A DNA stretch of 64,000 nucleotides from Umbilicaria muhlenbergii (Eukaryota > Ascomycota > Lecanoromycetes > Umbilicariales > Umbilicariaceae), in assembly GCA_000611775.1 (NCBI GenBank), contig KK106987.1, positions 1,383,506 to 1,447,505 on the forward strand, written 5' to 3'. Below, in pieces: positions 1 through 11,554 of the stretch. The translations under genes were made by a program, and so were the position numbers. Position 1 is the first letter of the stretch; each line of letters opens with the position of its first letter. Below the pieces are notes generated by a model. The model worked only from the letters and a program-made list of their open reading frames with translations, did not search any database and was not told the DNA's origin.

Positions 1-300
1 TAGTCTTTAGTTCAATGCATGTATGTACTTTCTTAATTAAGTGATTAAAATTCAAGCTCTGCTCAAATAAACTGTTTGATTCAAAGGGCTTTCTGTATTC
101 TCATACCCTTTAACATCATTATTCATCTTAAGACAGCATGACTTCTTCATAATTTACTCTTACTTCTGAAGATGATTGAGCTTCAGCTTCACAGTCAACT
201 TCTGCTGACCTCTTATTTATCACTGAACCATCATCAGCATGTCTTTTATGAAACAGAAAGGGTGACTATGTTCTCTGAACCTCTGAGTTTCATGATGAAT
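1..300. other. AT-rich transposon flank, no gene
   Basis: No coding capacity is readable in either strand. The base composition (TGA/TCA rich, CpG poor) matches the degraded hAT transposase that follows, so this is probably the 5' part of that element; its left terminus is not in the window. Confidence 0.4.
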
Positions 301-2515
301 TCAAAGAGTGATGAGAGAGAATGAAATGAGGTCAGGATACACTCAAGAAGGTGACAAGACACAAGCCTGTTCTCTGAGATAATACAAAGTGAAAGGCTCT
401 GCTGTGAGCATCATATCATGAGGCTGCTGAAATTAAAACTGAGAAGCCTGCTGTTATCTGCAAACTTTGTGAGAAAGTTCTGAAACATCTTAATTTTAAT
501 GATGCAGAGAGCAATGGTATGACAAAGCATATCAGCATCAAAAATTGTGAGGTGAATTGAACAGGGCAGATGACTCTTCCTCAGTTATTGCAAAAAGTAC
601 TGACTTCTTTAAACCCCTGTTATAATGATCTATTCTAATGATATGACTTCAGTCCATCAACTCTGTACTCACTAAGCCCGCGTCTAGCAGATTTACACAA
701 GAAGCCTTTGAGGATCAACTTGTTCAAACAATCCTTGACCTCAACATGTCTTTCCGCTCAGTTGAACATCCCTCATTTTTACACTTGCTTGATTTTCTTT
801 AACCTGGTGTTGAGGCTCCTCATCAAACCAAGTTCTCTCACCTTGTCAAGAAGTGAGCAAAGGAACTTAAACAAACTGTGTTAATAAAATTAAGATCAAG
901 AATGAAAGTTTCTTTAGCACTTGACTGTTGAACAAGTTCAAATAACCTTGCATTCCTTGGCATCACTGGTTACTTCATAGATGATAACTGAGATTATCAT
1001 GAGGTTCTTCTTGGGTTCTCCCCTCTTCACAGCAAGGATACAGGGAAGAATATGACAAAAGTGATAATGAATGTGCTTGATAATTATGAGCTCCTGAATA
1101 AGCTCCTTGCTATCACAGCTGACAATGCTTTAAACAATGAAACACTGCACACGGAGCTGGCATCACTGCTATGAAAATGAAAGATTCATTGAAATGAAGA
1201 CATGAATACTGTCAACTGCATGACACATGTCTTTCAACTATCCATCAACGCACTACTACACTCACTCAAAGTGTCAGCAAACAATGACAATCCTACAAAG
1301 AAGTGAGATGTCAAAACATTAAGTCAATTAAAAGAGGTGCATGAGAAGGATAAAGACTTTGATTTTACATTTTAAAAGGTTTTAGTCTTTCTAATGATAT
1401 ATTATAATGATCAATTAACTTTGCATTCAGGTCCGTGCATTAGTCATTGCAGTCAACTCATCATCACAATGACTTGAGAGATATAAAGTCACTCAGATTA
1501 ATACACTCCCTCATTTGCAGAAGGGCTTAATTGAAGATGTTGTGACAAGATGAAACAGTTCTTTCTTCATGCTTGAATGAGCATATGAGATGCATGAGTT
1601 CAGCAGAGAATAAATAAAAGAGGAGAAGTCTATATGATGAGTTCTGATACTCAGTGACACTGAATGAGAGCAGGTCAGGTATCTCATCAGTTTACTGCAA
1701 TCATTTTAAAGCTTTACAGATGCGCTGAGAGTGACAGATCAGTTAAGCATTTTTTGTGCTTAAGTCACTTATAATGAACTTTTCAATCATTTAGAGCGAC
1801 AGCGTCAAGAAGTTTAAAAGTTTAAACTTAAATGATCTTCTAGTCTGCAGGAGGCTATTGCAGCGGCAAAGAACAAGCTTTCAGCATATTATGAGTGAAC
1901 ATATGATGAGTGAGAAGTGTTGTTTGCAGTAAGTGCCTGCCTTGATCCTTCTTTGAAGCTTGATTTGTTCAAGGTAAGCAGTCAACATTTTTAATGATTT
2001 ATTGTAATGATTTTAAACTTTATATTCTAATCACTACTGCAGGGCGCTGAATGAGACTCTGAGGATTATGCACAGTATCAACAAGAGTTCCTTGATTATT
2101 ATGAAGTGAATTATCAAGAACAGGAGACTGTTCAGTATCAGTCATGACAGCTCACACCTTTTAGCATGATGAAGAAATCCCTGAAAAGTGTTCTCCTAGC
2201 TTCAAGGAGTTCCGCGCTTCAGAGATCAAGGAAGATGAAAAATTATCAAGGGAGTGAAGCCTCATGATACTTTAATGAAATGAAACTAGAGCATGACAAC
2301 ATTCTTCTTCTATGAAAACAGTTGAAGATCAGTAAGCCTGTCTTATCACAAATGACAAAGGACATTCTTGCTATATCAGTAATTAATGTAGGTGTGAAGC
2401 GCCTTTTTTTCATGACATGAGATGTTGTTACTTATCATCAGAGTCACTTCAACTCAGACATTATATCTGACATCATGATAATCAAAAAATGTGACACTAC
2501 TCACATTCATGATAT
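300..2515 (+). pseudogene. Degraded hAT-family transposase
   Basis: The translation is broken by many TGA/TAA stops and frameshifts, but the hAT order is clear. A BED-type zinc finger lies around 445-550 (C-x2-C ... H-x5-C, reading CKLCEKVL and KHISIKNC). The RNase H-like core follows at about 670-1260 with the hAT-typical phrases LAITADNA and LGITGYFIDD. A TRWNSSFFMLE-like block is near 1545-1580. The C-terminal dimerisation block is near 2240-2500 (KPVLSQMTKDILAIS, then VGVKRLF). hAT transposases cut and paste DNA and leave 8-bp target duplications. Arginine and tryptophan positions are often TGA, as expected after C-to-T/G-to-A mutation. The copy cannot be functional. The 5' end and exact exon limits are inferred. 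Confidence 0.8.
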
Positions 2516-3150
2516 GATGGCACATGAGGAAGATATACAACAACATACTCAAGATGATTGATCTCCTCCTGCAGATGAACTCACCCCTAATGATCAAGAA
2601 TGTGAAACACAGTGAGTGAATATGAATGATGCTGAGAGTCTTACTCACATTTCTTTATCACATGATGAAGGTGATGCATCAAATGTCAGACATAAAGGTG
2701 AAGGAGGATATATGTCAGCACATAAGAGAGGAAAACAATGAGTCATTGAAGTATTCAAGTATGTTACTTAATGTAATATATTATTGTCTGTCTAATAAGA
2801 AGCAGTGATACTGAGGAGTTAATGAACATGAATTATGATGTGAATGAGCTGAATGATGATGAGCCTCAAGCATTATCACCTGATGTTAATCATATGAGGT
2901 CACCTGCAAAGCTACAGAATGTTGCTGATGTAACTGAAGACTTAAATGAGCTACCAATTCTATCAGGTCAGCATGATAAATCATTAAGCTTGAGTTTCAT
3001 ACTCATGAAAACATCAACCAGCTCAAGGGCAAGACTAGGATATGTCTTGAGTAACAAGAGGCAGCTGCAAAGAAAATGATCAAGATTAAAGTCACTAGAA
3101 TAGATTGATAGTCTAGATCATTATAATGAATCATTACAATGTATTAATTT
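2516..3150 (+). other. hAT 3' tail / non-coding relic
   Basis: Short open stretches (for example 2822-3079, acidic and asparagine-rich) run on after the dimerisation block. They may be the transposase C-terminal tail, or its 3' non-coding part. I do not recognise a domain. Confidence 0.3.
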
Positions 3151-3215
3151 CCCTGTGTCTGAATTAACCTTTCCCCGTGTCTCAAAACCACTGACAGCCA
3201 TATATAAGGAGTCAC

Positions 3216-3364
3216 GTGACCGGGATTTCACTGAGATCAAGAGACGGGACGGGATGAGACTCTCATCTCAGTCTCAGGGGATGGGACTACTGCTTGATCC
3301 TGTATCTCATTCCGTCCCGTCTCGTTCCTTCGTCCCGGACCAGGACTCCCGTCCCGGCGGTCAC
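3216..3364. repeat. CpG-rich inverted-repeat terminus of the hAT element
   Basis: This is a 149-bp GC-rich patch within CpG-depleted DNA. GAGACGGGACGGGATGAGA at 3241-3259 pairs with TCTCATTCCGTCCCGTCTC at 3305-3323 (18 of 19). The outer ends GTGACCG (3216) and CGGTCAC (3364) are also inverted. Copia RNase H reading resumes just after it, so it marks the right end of the hAT insertion, or a separate MITE at that end. CCGGGACGGGA-type subterminal motifs are common in hAT elements. No clear 8-bp duplication can be assigned because the left end is outside the window. Confidence 0.55.
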
Positions 3365-3369
3365 CCTAG

Positions 3370-3760
3370 ATGCAGTTATCAGTCACTCATTCAAGCTTTA
3401 AATCATCATCACTTTATCTACATGTGAAGTGAAATATATCACAATGTGTGAGGCAGGAAAGGAAGCAGTTTGATTAAATCATTTACTCAAAGAGCTGAGA
3501 TATCATGAATCAACCTCAGTGTTACTCAAGGCTGACAATCAGAGGGCAATAGCATTGACAAAAAACCTTGAATTTCATCACTGAATGAAGCACATTGACG
3601 TTCAGTATCACTGAATTTGTGAAGCAGTTGAATCAAGTCATATCAACATTAAATATGTACCTACAAAGGAGATGACAGCTGATGAATTTATCAAATCATT
3701 ATCATTACAGGCATTTCAAGTCTTCCTCTGCCTCATCAGCATGTCAGACGTGATCACAAG
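3370..3760 (+). pseudogene. Ty1/copia RNase H (3' end of pol), broken
   Basis: Read with a few TGA stops, the frame shows the classic copia RNase H C-terminal part: ISHSFKL, LSTCEVKYITM, CEAGKEAV, then LLKADNQRAIALTKN, KHIDVQYH and YVPTKEMTAD. These are the blocks around the third and fourth RNase H acidic positions. Its 5' continuation is missing because the hAT relic was inserted immediately upstream. Stops fall at expected Trp/Arg codons. Confidence 0.8.
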
Positions 3761-3795
3761 TGAAGAAGATACATAAGCAGGTGCTTGAGAGAAAG

Positions 3796-3959
3796 TGTTG
3801 ATACATAATAAAGATTTATGCATCATGTCTATCAGGCACACTATTAGTGTGATTAATACTTTAAACTCAATGTAATTAACTCCTGCCTGCTGAGCAGCTG
3901 AGCAATATATTGCTCAACACTCAGCTAAATAAAAGAAATTAACTCAACTTCAAATAACA
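3796..3959 (+). repeat. Candidate copia 3' LTR
   Basis: The stretch begins TGTTGATACA just past the RNase H end and closes ATAACA, giving TG...CA ends over 164 bp. Position after pol supports a 3' LTR. The partner LTR lies outside the window, so the exact limits are inferred. Confidence 0.4.
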
Positions 3960-5042
3960 CTGCATCTATGTTTGATTCCTTTTATACATATATTCTTCAT
4001 AAATGACTGTCCTCATACAGGATTCAGGTCCTTATTTTGATTGATGATGTGACTTATCATGTCAATGAGCTCATCATTAAATGCTAAGGAGTATCAGTGA
4101 CCTGTTGCAACAAAGACTTTCAGCTGATATGCAAGGTCAGCAATGTGATCTGATACCTGAAGTGAAGACTTCAGATCAGCTTGATTATTCAGCTTGATTA
4201 ATCACAGTTCAACTGCAGAGACAAAGCAGCTTGATGATTAACCTGAGATGAATTACCTGTCAAGGGGAAAGGACTTCAAATTTAATGTTTATAAATATGA
4301 TGAGTTTCCTGTGAGGTGCACCCAGTGAGTCTAGTGAATATATAGATATAATGAAGATGTTTGAAATGATTAAACTGAAATCAAATACTCATTATTACTG
4401 CAGGATACACCCTGACGGTGTTATTATCATTTGTTAAAGGTCAATGAGCATGATCATTCATGTGTGAAAAGTCTGCTTGTTTTAAAAAGGCTGAAGTCAG
4501 CTATCTATACTCATTAGTTAATGTCATGCTAATACTAGTGAGCTGAAGCCAGTTATTTATACTCACTAACTAGTGCCATGCTAATACTAATGCTAACGTC
4601 ATGGTAAGATCATGACATCATGCAAGTTATCACATTCATCAGATCAACAGTCAGCATATAAAGTGAACCTTTCACAGAGATGACCTTCAGGTTTTTCAGC
4701 CTCAAACTGAATATTTAAAGCTCTTCAGTGAGTTAACTTATTTCACTTTTCAGACTCTGAGAGAGCTCTTCAAGAAGAAGAAGGTGTCTTCTCTTTCATT
4801 TTAAATTTATTACATCATTTGCTCTGAGCTCAGACTTCACTTTCTCACTTATCTTAAAAGCAGCTCACAAAAGCTTTAAGCATCATTTACATATTTGAAT
4901 TCAGAGAAGATCATAACACCTCTTCTTATTATTAAATCATTTATTTCATGACTATGCTGTGAACATGTTCAGTCAGCGTGAATGCTCATTTCACATTTTA
5001 TTTAAACTTATTTTTTATGCAATCTTCTTACTACACAACACA
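3960..5042. other. AT-rich non-coding, possible promoter of the next relic
   Basis: No gene is readable. Two direct repeats of about 50 bp around 4490-4600 (both with a 'gct-aatacta-tg' core and 'tatactcacta') and a CATATAAAGTG TATA-like box near 4658 precede a start-like ATG at 5043. This resembles the 5' leader of a transposon transcript. Confidence 0.3.
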
Positions 5043-7640
5043 ATGCCTCACAACAGAATCTCTGATAGCAATCTCAACTTAAAACTGCAACAACATGACT
5101 GTTTAAATCAGTGAAAGTGACAGGAATTAATCAGAGAGAGGGAAACAATGAGTTTCATTATCAGCATGCAATTCACTGATCATGACCTCAATGAGGATGT
5201 CAGTTTAAACATCAACATGAACTCAAGTTCATCTAGCTGACAAGACATTCATGATGAAGAAGCTTTCAAATCACCTGTTTAAGAATGAGAAGTTTCACTC
5301 ATATCTTACTCTTCAGAGATCAACAATTCACAGTCACAGTACTCTCATATGAAGAATGAATCTTGATTGCAAGCTCCTCAGTTTCCTACATCTGTCAGAT
5401 GAGCTTTTAATGATTTCAACTTCACCTTTAACTCACTTAATGAGAGCAATCAGCCTGAGCCTGTGAACTCATTCATGTCTAGCTGACTAAATCTCTTTGA
5501 TGATGCTGAAAGATTATCATCAGAGGACTCTGACCTTATGAGTTTCCTCTGAAGAGTGATATCACAGTTAAGTCACCTTGCTTTAAACTTCATCTTCATG
5601 ACAGCACTGATGTCAGAGGCAGCTCTCAAAGACACTTTAATCACTGCTTTATTTATGTCAGTCATTAATTTTATTATTTAAGTCACCTCATTATTTATCC
5701 TGATGCATCATGAGTTTATCTTTCTCATTTTAAGCCTCATGCTGACGTCAGCACAAGGCCTCTACACTAATGAGGAAGCAATGAATAAGAAGTTGATCAC
5801 TCTCTCTGAAAAACTGCTGACTGAAGACACTCACATGAGGGAAGCTTCAGCACTTACAGCAGAGGCATCAGATATTATTAATGTTATTATTTTTATTACC
5901 TCAATTCTTGCTTCAGTTTTCTCAGCTCAGATCTCTGCTGTTACAGTTAATCTTTCCTCTGTCACAATCTCTGAGCTTTCTCTGAGAGCTGCTTAATTAA
6001 TTTTATAAACTTTCTCTGCTTCTGATGCACCTGCTTCACCTGTCAAAGTACCTTCAAAATGCATGTAATCAGTTACTGAAACCTCAGCCAAAGGTGATGA
6101 GAGCTCACAGGAGGCTAAAAAGAAATGAAAATTTAAAGAAGATATATCTTTTAAGTTCACTGTAAAGAGGAAGAGGGTTGTTAAAAGTGATGTTTCAATT
6201 GATACAATGATTTATCACATCAAATATGAGTCATTTCAGGTTAATTAGGTGAAAATGAATCACAATTAATCACTTGTCAACCTTTTATTCACGTAGGTGA
6301 ATGACTTTCAGGAGATTATAAACTCAGAGATCTTTTAATCATTATTTACAGATGAGGAGCTGAGGTCTCTGAATTTATGCATTAATGAAGTCCTCTTTCT
6401 GACACTTGTGAATAAGGAAGGGGATTTAAGAGAAAGAGTAATCAAGACTTCAAATGCTGACATCAGATTAAAATCAAAGCATGATAAGTTAATAAAGAAG
6501 TTGAAAGTAAAGGTAGATTTATTTAAAGACATGTCAGAGACAGCTTTCAGGCAAGAGAAGATAATTCAGACAAAGATTAAAAGTCTTCATGCAATAAAGA
6601 CAATCTCAAACTTGATTAAAATCATGAAGTGTATTGAGTCAGGTATTAAGGCTCTCATTAAAACTTCAATGCTCATTATTCTGACAACAGAGTATAATCA
6701 GTTGATTCAGTGTTTAAGAGATCATCTTGCCTCACTTATGAAATGATTTCACTGAAAGCTTTCACCTTTGATCATCTTTCTTCATCATGCAAGCATTGAG
6801 ATCACTGATCAGGAGCAGACTTTATACTCTTTTATTATTTTCACTGATGTGATCATGAACATTGACATACTTATCTTCACTTTCTTCTCTTGATTTATTA
6901 CATACTTAGCACCTGATGCTCATCAATGTGAATATGTTGAATGCATGTCAGAGCAACCTGCTCAGCTGCAGTCATCATTAAACTTTATCTCAGCTGCTTC
7001 TGTTCCTCCCTCTTTCCTCAATTCAGATTTTGAGTTCACTCAGTCTGAAGTTAAGCAGCTTCAGGAGATTATCACAGCAGGAGATGTGATCACTTTTATT
7101 TAATTTACAGATTTAAATGCCTTCTACAAGAAGCTTATCAGGACTATTCAAGTTACCCTCAACAAGTTAAACTGATACAGCAGCAGTGTAAAAGCAGATA
7201 TCAACATCAATTATGAGAGAACCTGTTCAGCTGAGTTGAAATCAGAGGTCAAAAACACTGCACTTTCAATTGAAGCTGAGTCACCCTCTATCATTGCTTT
7301 ATATGTCTGAACTGCTAAGGACGTTCATGAAGTTGTGAAAGCTCAAGCAGCTATCATTAAGCACATAGTGAAAGTCAATAGTGCATGACAAGGGGAGCCA
7401 GTGAAGATGAGAGAAAGGAACCTTGAGACGGAGGAGGATAAGGCTTGAAGGATGAAGCAGGAGGCAAAGCAGAAGGAGGAGGATTTCTTGACAAAGGTCA
7501 TACATAGAGGGTTACTTCCATCTAAAGGAGTGTGAATTGAGGCAGTTGTTCATCATCAGGGCGCTGACTGAGTGTGCAGCGGAGGTGTTGATCAGACTTT
7601 TCCAAGTCCAGCCAAATTAGTACTAGTTAGACTGGTTCAT
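5043..7640 (+). pseudogene. Unrecognised degraded coding relic, charged/helical
   Basis: From the ATG at 5043 (MPHNRISDSN) the plus strand reads as a long low-complexity, Ser/Asp/Asn-rich protein broken by TGA stops. Open pieces sit at 5703-5996 (a hydrophobic start) and 6408-6746 (lysine-rich, heptad-like, coiled-coil-like). A later charged stretch at 7380-7500 is rich in E, K and R. Mutation character is the same as in the neighbouring transposons. I do not recognise a family. It may be a transposon ORF (gag-like) or a decayed host gene. Sequence quality changes to normal, CpG-containing DNA at about 7600-7700, the edge of the gene island. Confidence 0.35.
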
Positions 7641-7937
7641 AAGCCAGATTTTCGCTGAGGGGCTTTCCTCTCTATCAATTGCACGAAACGTCTTGCTGAC
7701 CAAGTTCTTTTTTCTCTCTACGCCAATCCATGTGACTTTGCTTGGTGGCAGATCGGGAGGAGTACGAGGGAAACTTAGATATTGGGGGTGGTATTTTCAG
7801 AACCACCGAAAGGCGGAGATGAAGGCATCATCACTAACTCTAACCCTAATACCAATGAAATCAAACGAAACACGTGGCAAGTTGCATGGTGTAATGCATT
7901 GCTCGGCTCCTACTCATGCTCCTACCATGCTTCCCAC

Positions 7938-8582
7938 TCAAGCCTCAATCCCAAACCGCACACCCGACGTTCCCTCCACGTCAATCACAATACCCTCCCC
8001 CTCCGCCTCTCCCAAATACCAATCATCCAACCCCCCCGGCTGCGCCAAAACCTCCTCCTTAGTTCCCCACCTCCACCACTCCAACCCCTGCCCCCCCGCT
8101 ACTCCAACCTCATACTCCTTGCCCACCTCCAGCCCATCCACCCCCCATGCCGGCCTCGGGAACCGGTCCGGATGCCCCGCCGGCTTCGCCTGCCCGTCAG
8201 GCGGTCCGAACGGCGCTTCGACCACAGCGGTCGGCTGCGATGGCGAGAGCGTTAGGAAGAGCTGCTCATCTGGGGATCCCAGTTGGCGTCTTATGGGAGG
8301 CCGGTTGACGCTGACTTTGTTCTGGTGAACGGGCTTGCCGGTGCTGGTGTCGGTGATGGTGAAGCATTGCCGTTTGAGACCGGAGGCGGGGTCGAGGACG
8401 GTGTTGCGGGTGAAGACGGTGACGGGGCGGGGAGTGTGGGAGGTGATGTGGATGGAGATGACTGGGGTGGGGTCGGTGCTGTAGCTGTATGTGGAGGAGC
8501 TGAGGGCTAGAGTAATGGAGATTGAAGGCGTGGGGGGTGGTGGGGAGTTGGCTTCTTGGGGTTGGGGCGTTGGTGAAGTCAT
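7938..8582 (-). CDS. Conserved-looking hypothetical protein (214 aa)
   Basis: This is a single-exon gene on the minus strand. The ATG at 8582 gives MTSPTPQPQEAN and the TGA/TAA end lies at 7938. The proline-rich first 20 residues are followed by a beta-strand-like half (residues 20-95: SISITLALSSS, VISIHITSH, VTVFTRNTV), suggesting an Ig-like or beta-sandwich fold. The C-terminal half is rich in Gly, Trp and Glu (LEWWRWGTKEE, DDWYLGEAEGEG). There is no signal peptide or membrane segment. Codon use is GC-rich and free of the C-to-T damage seen upstream. A long overlapping plus-strand frame (7693-8328) has no matching character and was taken as a shadow. I do not know the function. It lies 300 bp from degraded transposon DNA. 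Confidence 0.7.
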   Translation of the reverse strand: MTSPTPQPQEANSPPPPTPSISITLALSSSTYSYSTDPTPVISIHITSHTPRPVTVFTRNTVLDPASGLKRQCFTITDTSTGKPVHQNKVSVNRPPIRRQLGSPDEQLFLTLSPSQPTAVVEAPFGPPDGQAKPAGHPDRFPRPAWGVDGLEVGKEYEVGVAGGQGLEWWRWGTKEEVLAQPGGLDDWYLGEAEGEGIVIDVEGTSGVRFGIEA

Positions 8583-9460
8583 ACTGATTTCCTGCTGGGG
8601 CGTGATAGGTGGGTAATGCTACGGACGAAGGAGAAGATGTATTTAGTAGCTGAGCGTGCTTAACTGCTCTATTGTTGCAAGTGAGGGGTGTTTTAAGATT
8701 CCTTTGGGGCTGTGTAATTAGTTGTTCCGAATATAAGATATCTCACCGCATTCCCTACGCCGCTGGCTACTCCGCAAGGCTATGTAAGCTATATCTGTCA
8801 GGCACAGGTCCTGATATTTGTTTCCTGAAACAACCCGCCGCTAAAGTCTTAGGTAATGTGGCGAGCTTTTAATTGCTGCAGGTATACGGTAGATAAACAT
8901 GTCTTAACGGCGTTGGCGTTGTTAGTGTTCTTCTACAATGATCCTGGGCCAACCTCGGCTCTCGCAGACCTATCACAAGCCGTGTAGGAAGAGTATCAAA
9001 CGATTACATCAACAGCTCACAGCCCCTCCAGAGGAACAAATACGAGTGCTGCGCACCACACTCCGGCAGTCATTGGGCACAATTGTGGCAAGTGGAGCTA
9101 GATCGTAGCAACAGCACTATAGACATAGCTGCTTTGTATGGGAAGCCAAGTTTACTTGACCATGCTCTCCTCGCACAAAGCCCTAACAATAGAAAATGTT
9201 CCTGGTTTTATGCCTAGTACAGTGTCTGCCAATCCATCCAACAGCGCTTCACCTTCACGCCTTGGTTAATCTCCGGATATCGGACATTTCAAGGGTTCCT
9301 GCGCCGCGCGGTGACCAAATGTGTGTCCTTGTTTTAGAGCAACAGCGTTTTTGTCTAAACACAAGGTCTCACCGAGGGAACGTCCTAGTTCCGAGATAGT
9401 CAGCAACGATGGCTTTGCTGTATGTTCCTTTATTGTAATGATGGGCGATGGAGCGGTCCA
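8583..9460. other. Intergenic, no gene seen
   Basis: This is normal-composition DNA between divergent genes. Only short frames (under 70 codons) are present and none has domain-like content. It presumably holds the promoters of the flanking divergent genes. Confidence 0.5.
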
Positions 9461-9466
9461 CTACGA

Positions 9467-9473
9467 ATATAAG
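9467..9473 (+). promoter_or_regulatory. TATA-like box of the metalloprotease gene
   Basis: ATATAAG lies about 95 bp upstream of the ATG at 9568, a plausible distance for a fungal TATA box with a short 5' leader. Confidence 0.4.
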
Positions 9474-9567
9474 AAGAGTCTGACCCCGTTGAGAGTGGAG
9501 AACTCCAAGAGCCACAACCATTAAGTGCGATATCTTTACTCCTCTTACAAGTCAACAGTCTCCCAAC

Positions 9568-10565
9568 ATGCGTAGCATTATCAACTTCTTCCTTCCGGCA
9601 ACCCTCCTCCTTGCTTCAGTCACTGCCGTCCCTCTTCAATCACCCAACGCACCCGGCATTGCTCTTGGAACCCTCTCCAGAAGGGCGGACCCAAACACGG
9701 CGGGCGATTTTGAGGATGACGACCCTGATCTGCTCCGAGTGGAACAAGCTTTCAAGGACGTAATCGAGCTCTGCAGCTATGTCATTACGGCCAATTTGAG
9801 AGGCATCGACAGCGACAGCCCCATCTTCACAAAGTACTTCAATGAAGGCGACAGGGCAGACGTTCGCGCAGTGTTCAATGCAATTTTGGGTAATCCAAAC
9901 GACCCGATGAACCCAGATCCTACCGGGTCAGACATGCTTGGCCAAATCCTCGTTGCAAAAACCGATGTCGATAACCTATGTCCTGCAGTCAACGGTCAGG
10001 TACCTTTTGGTTATATGGGAGCCGGAGATACTGCCAATCCATACATCATTCCCTGTCCTCCGGTCTATACCCATCTCGATATGTTCTCCATCACATGCGG
10101 CTCTCTTGGTGATAACGTCAGCTACAAGATGATGCCTCTGGCTGGCTTTTTCCTTCATGAATACACGTAAGAACGCAAGTCTTCCGTCATTCGAGTGTGG
10201 ACTGAGCACTGTTTTAGGCACTTTGATCAGATGATGCAACCCATGTAAGTTCTCTAGGCAGCAAATTTGTTGCATCGGTCTGTTGACTTCCTCGCAGCGT
10301 TGGCGGCACGATTGAGGACCAGACTGGAGGATATGGACCTGTGGGTGCTCGAACCTTGAACAAGGATCTTGCCTTTTTCAATGCAGACAACTATGTCTAC
10401 TATGCTGTTGTAAGTAGCTTTGAACATTCACGGTTCTTGATCATAGCACTAACAACTTCTCAGGAAGTCTTTTGGAGCGTAATCTGCAGCAAAGACTTTG
10501 GGGATCCAGTCCCAGGGGTCGACGATGCTGATCCAGCTTGTAACAATCAAGCCTGCTCGGGATAA
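9568..10565 (+). CDS. Secreted aspzincin-like (M35-type) metalloprotease, 4 exons
   Basis: Exons 9568-10166, 10218-10244, 10298-10409 and 10464-10565 join to 840 nt (279 aa). All three introns (51, 53 and 54 bp) are GT-AG. Residues 1-20 form a signal peptide (MRSIINFFLPATLLLASVTA), with a Kex2-like RR at 38-39 that could end a short propeptide. The zinc site HEYTH (His197, Glu198, His201) is split by intron 1, between codons 199 and 201. It is followed by G-T-I-E-D (Asp216), the GTxxD third-ligand motif of aspzincins, then YGP and an NADNYVYYA block like the deuterolysin C-terminal helix. Deuterolysins are fungal secreted zinc proteases that work outside the cell. The GTxxD-to-YG spacing is slightly longer than the usual GTxxDxxYG. 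The substrate is unknown. The family call is strong from the motifs; the exact subfamily is an inference. Confidence 0.85.
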
Positions 10566-11474
10566 GCTTGAGTGGAGATGTGGATATGGAAATGTACGGA
10601 TGTCATGGCTTTGTCGCTCACCATCGGGATTATCTGTCAAAGCATGAGTAGATCGGTTTGTAGCAGGCACTTATACGGTATCTGGGAGGGGAGGCTCAAG
10701 GTTAGGAGGTAGCAGTCTTATTTAAAAATAAAAAGGCTTTGCCACCGCGAACTGACTGGAAAAACCGCTTGCAACTGGGGCGTCTCCGGCTACCGTCAGG
10801 CAGTTTGACATGACCAATGGTAGATGGAGTACAAGTGATAAAACATACAGCATGGGTATGTGACTTGCAAAAATGAAATGTACGACAAGTTAGAACCTCA
10901 CCTAGGACACAGATTAGGGTAGAAAAACCCTTGAACAATGTCTGCCAAAAGTATAGCAAGGCCAGGGAAGCCTTGAAGAAAGATTAGGGCGGCCACCAAA
11001 TGACATGTCGGGTATATCTACAGGAACAGAAGAAGAGGGGAGAGGGGTGTACAAGCCGGCGCAACAGCGGACAGCGCAAAATAACAAAGGACTCAAGGTC
11101 GCAAGAGATGCTTACTATGGCTCTGCATGCTTCTCATAAAAAGCGATTGTTCGAACATTGTACGAGGCTTTTACGGAAATGGTGGATCTACGGAAGGTTC
11201 TACATCCGCCCCAGGCCCCATCGGCCTACCGGCGGGATAACCATCTCCAGGCAACCGCACAGATCAACAGCCTCCCACCACACTACCCGGCCCAGCGCTG
11301 GCAAAGGCGCTCTACGAGCTGCCGTTCTCACGCCCCTGGCTTGCGAGAAGGATCGTAGGCACCCACGCACATGTGGGCCTACGCAATCGTACACTCTTAC
11401 TGCCTAGTGCCTCACTCGCGACCTTTGCACTTCGCTCGAATAGCGACTGTCGACTCACCATTCAAATGGAGCGC
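10566..11474. other. Intergenic, no gene seen
   Basis: About 0.9 kb of normal composition. Several overlapping short frames exist on both strands but none has a domain, start context or intron structure to support it. It contains the 3' region of the protease gene and the promoter of the monooxygenase. Confidence 0.5.
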
Positions 11475-11480
11475 TATAAA
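11475..11480 (+). promoter_or_regulatory. TATA box of the FAD monooxygenase gene
   Basis: A consensus TATAAA stands in the context gcgcTATAAAagc, 75 bp before the ATG at 11555. Confidence 0.6.
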
Positions 11481-11554
11481 AGCAGAAGAAGAACGAGGAG
11501 GATGACCCAGTACCCTCCCCTCCCACTGCACCTTTCATCGTCTCGCCCACAAGC

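Noticed and set aside
7693-8328. Plus-strand 211-codon frame overlapping the minus-strand hypothetical gene
   Set aside because: Proline/serine-rich antisense of a GC-rich gene. The minus-strand frame has more protein-like composition and a clean start and stop.
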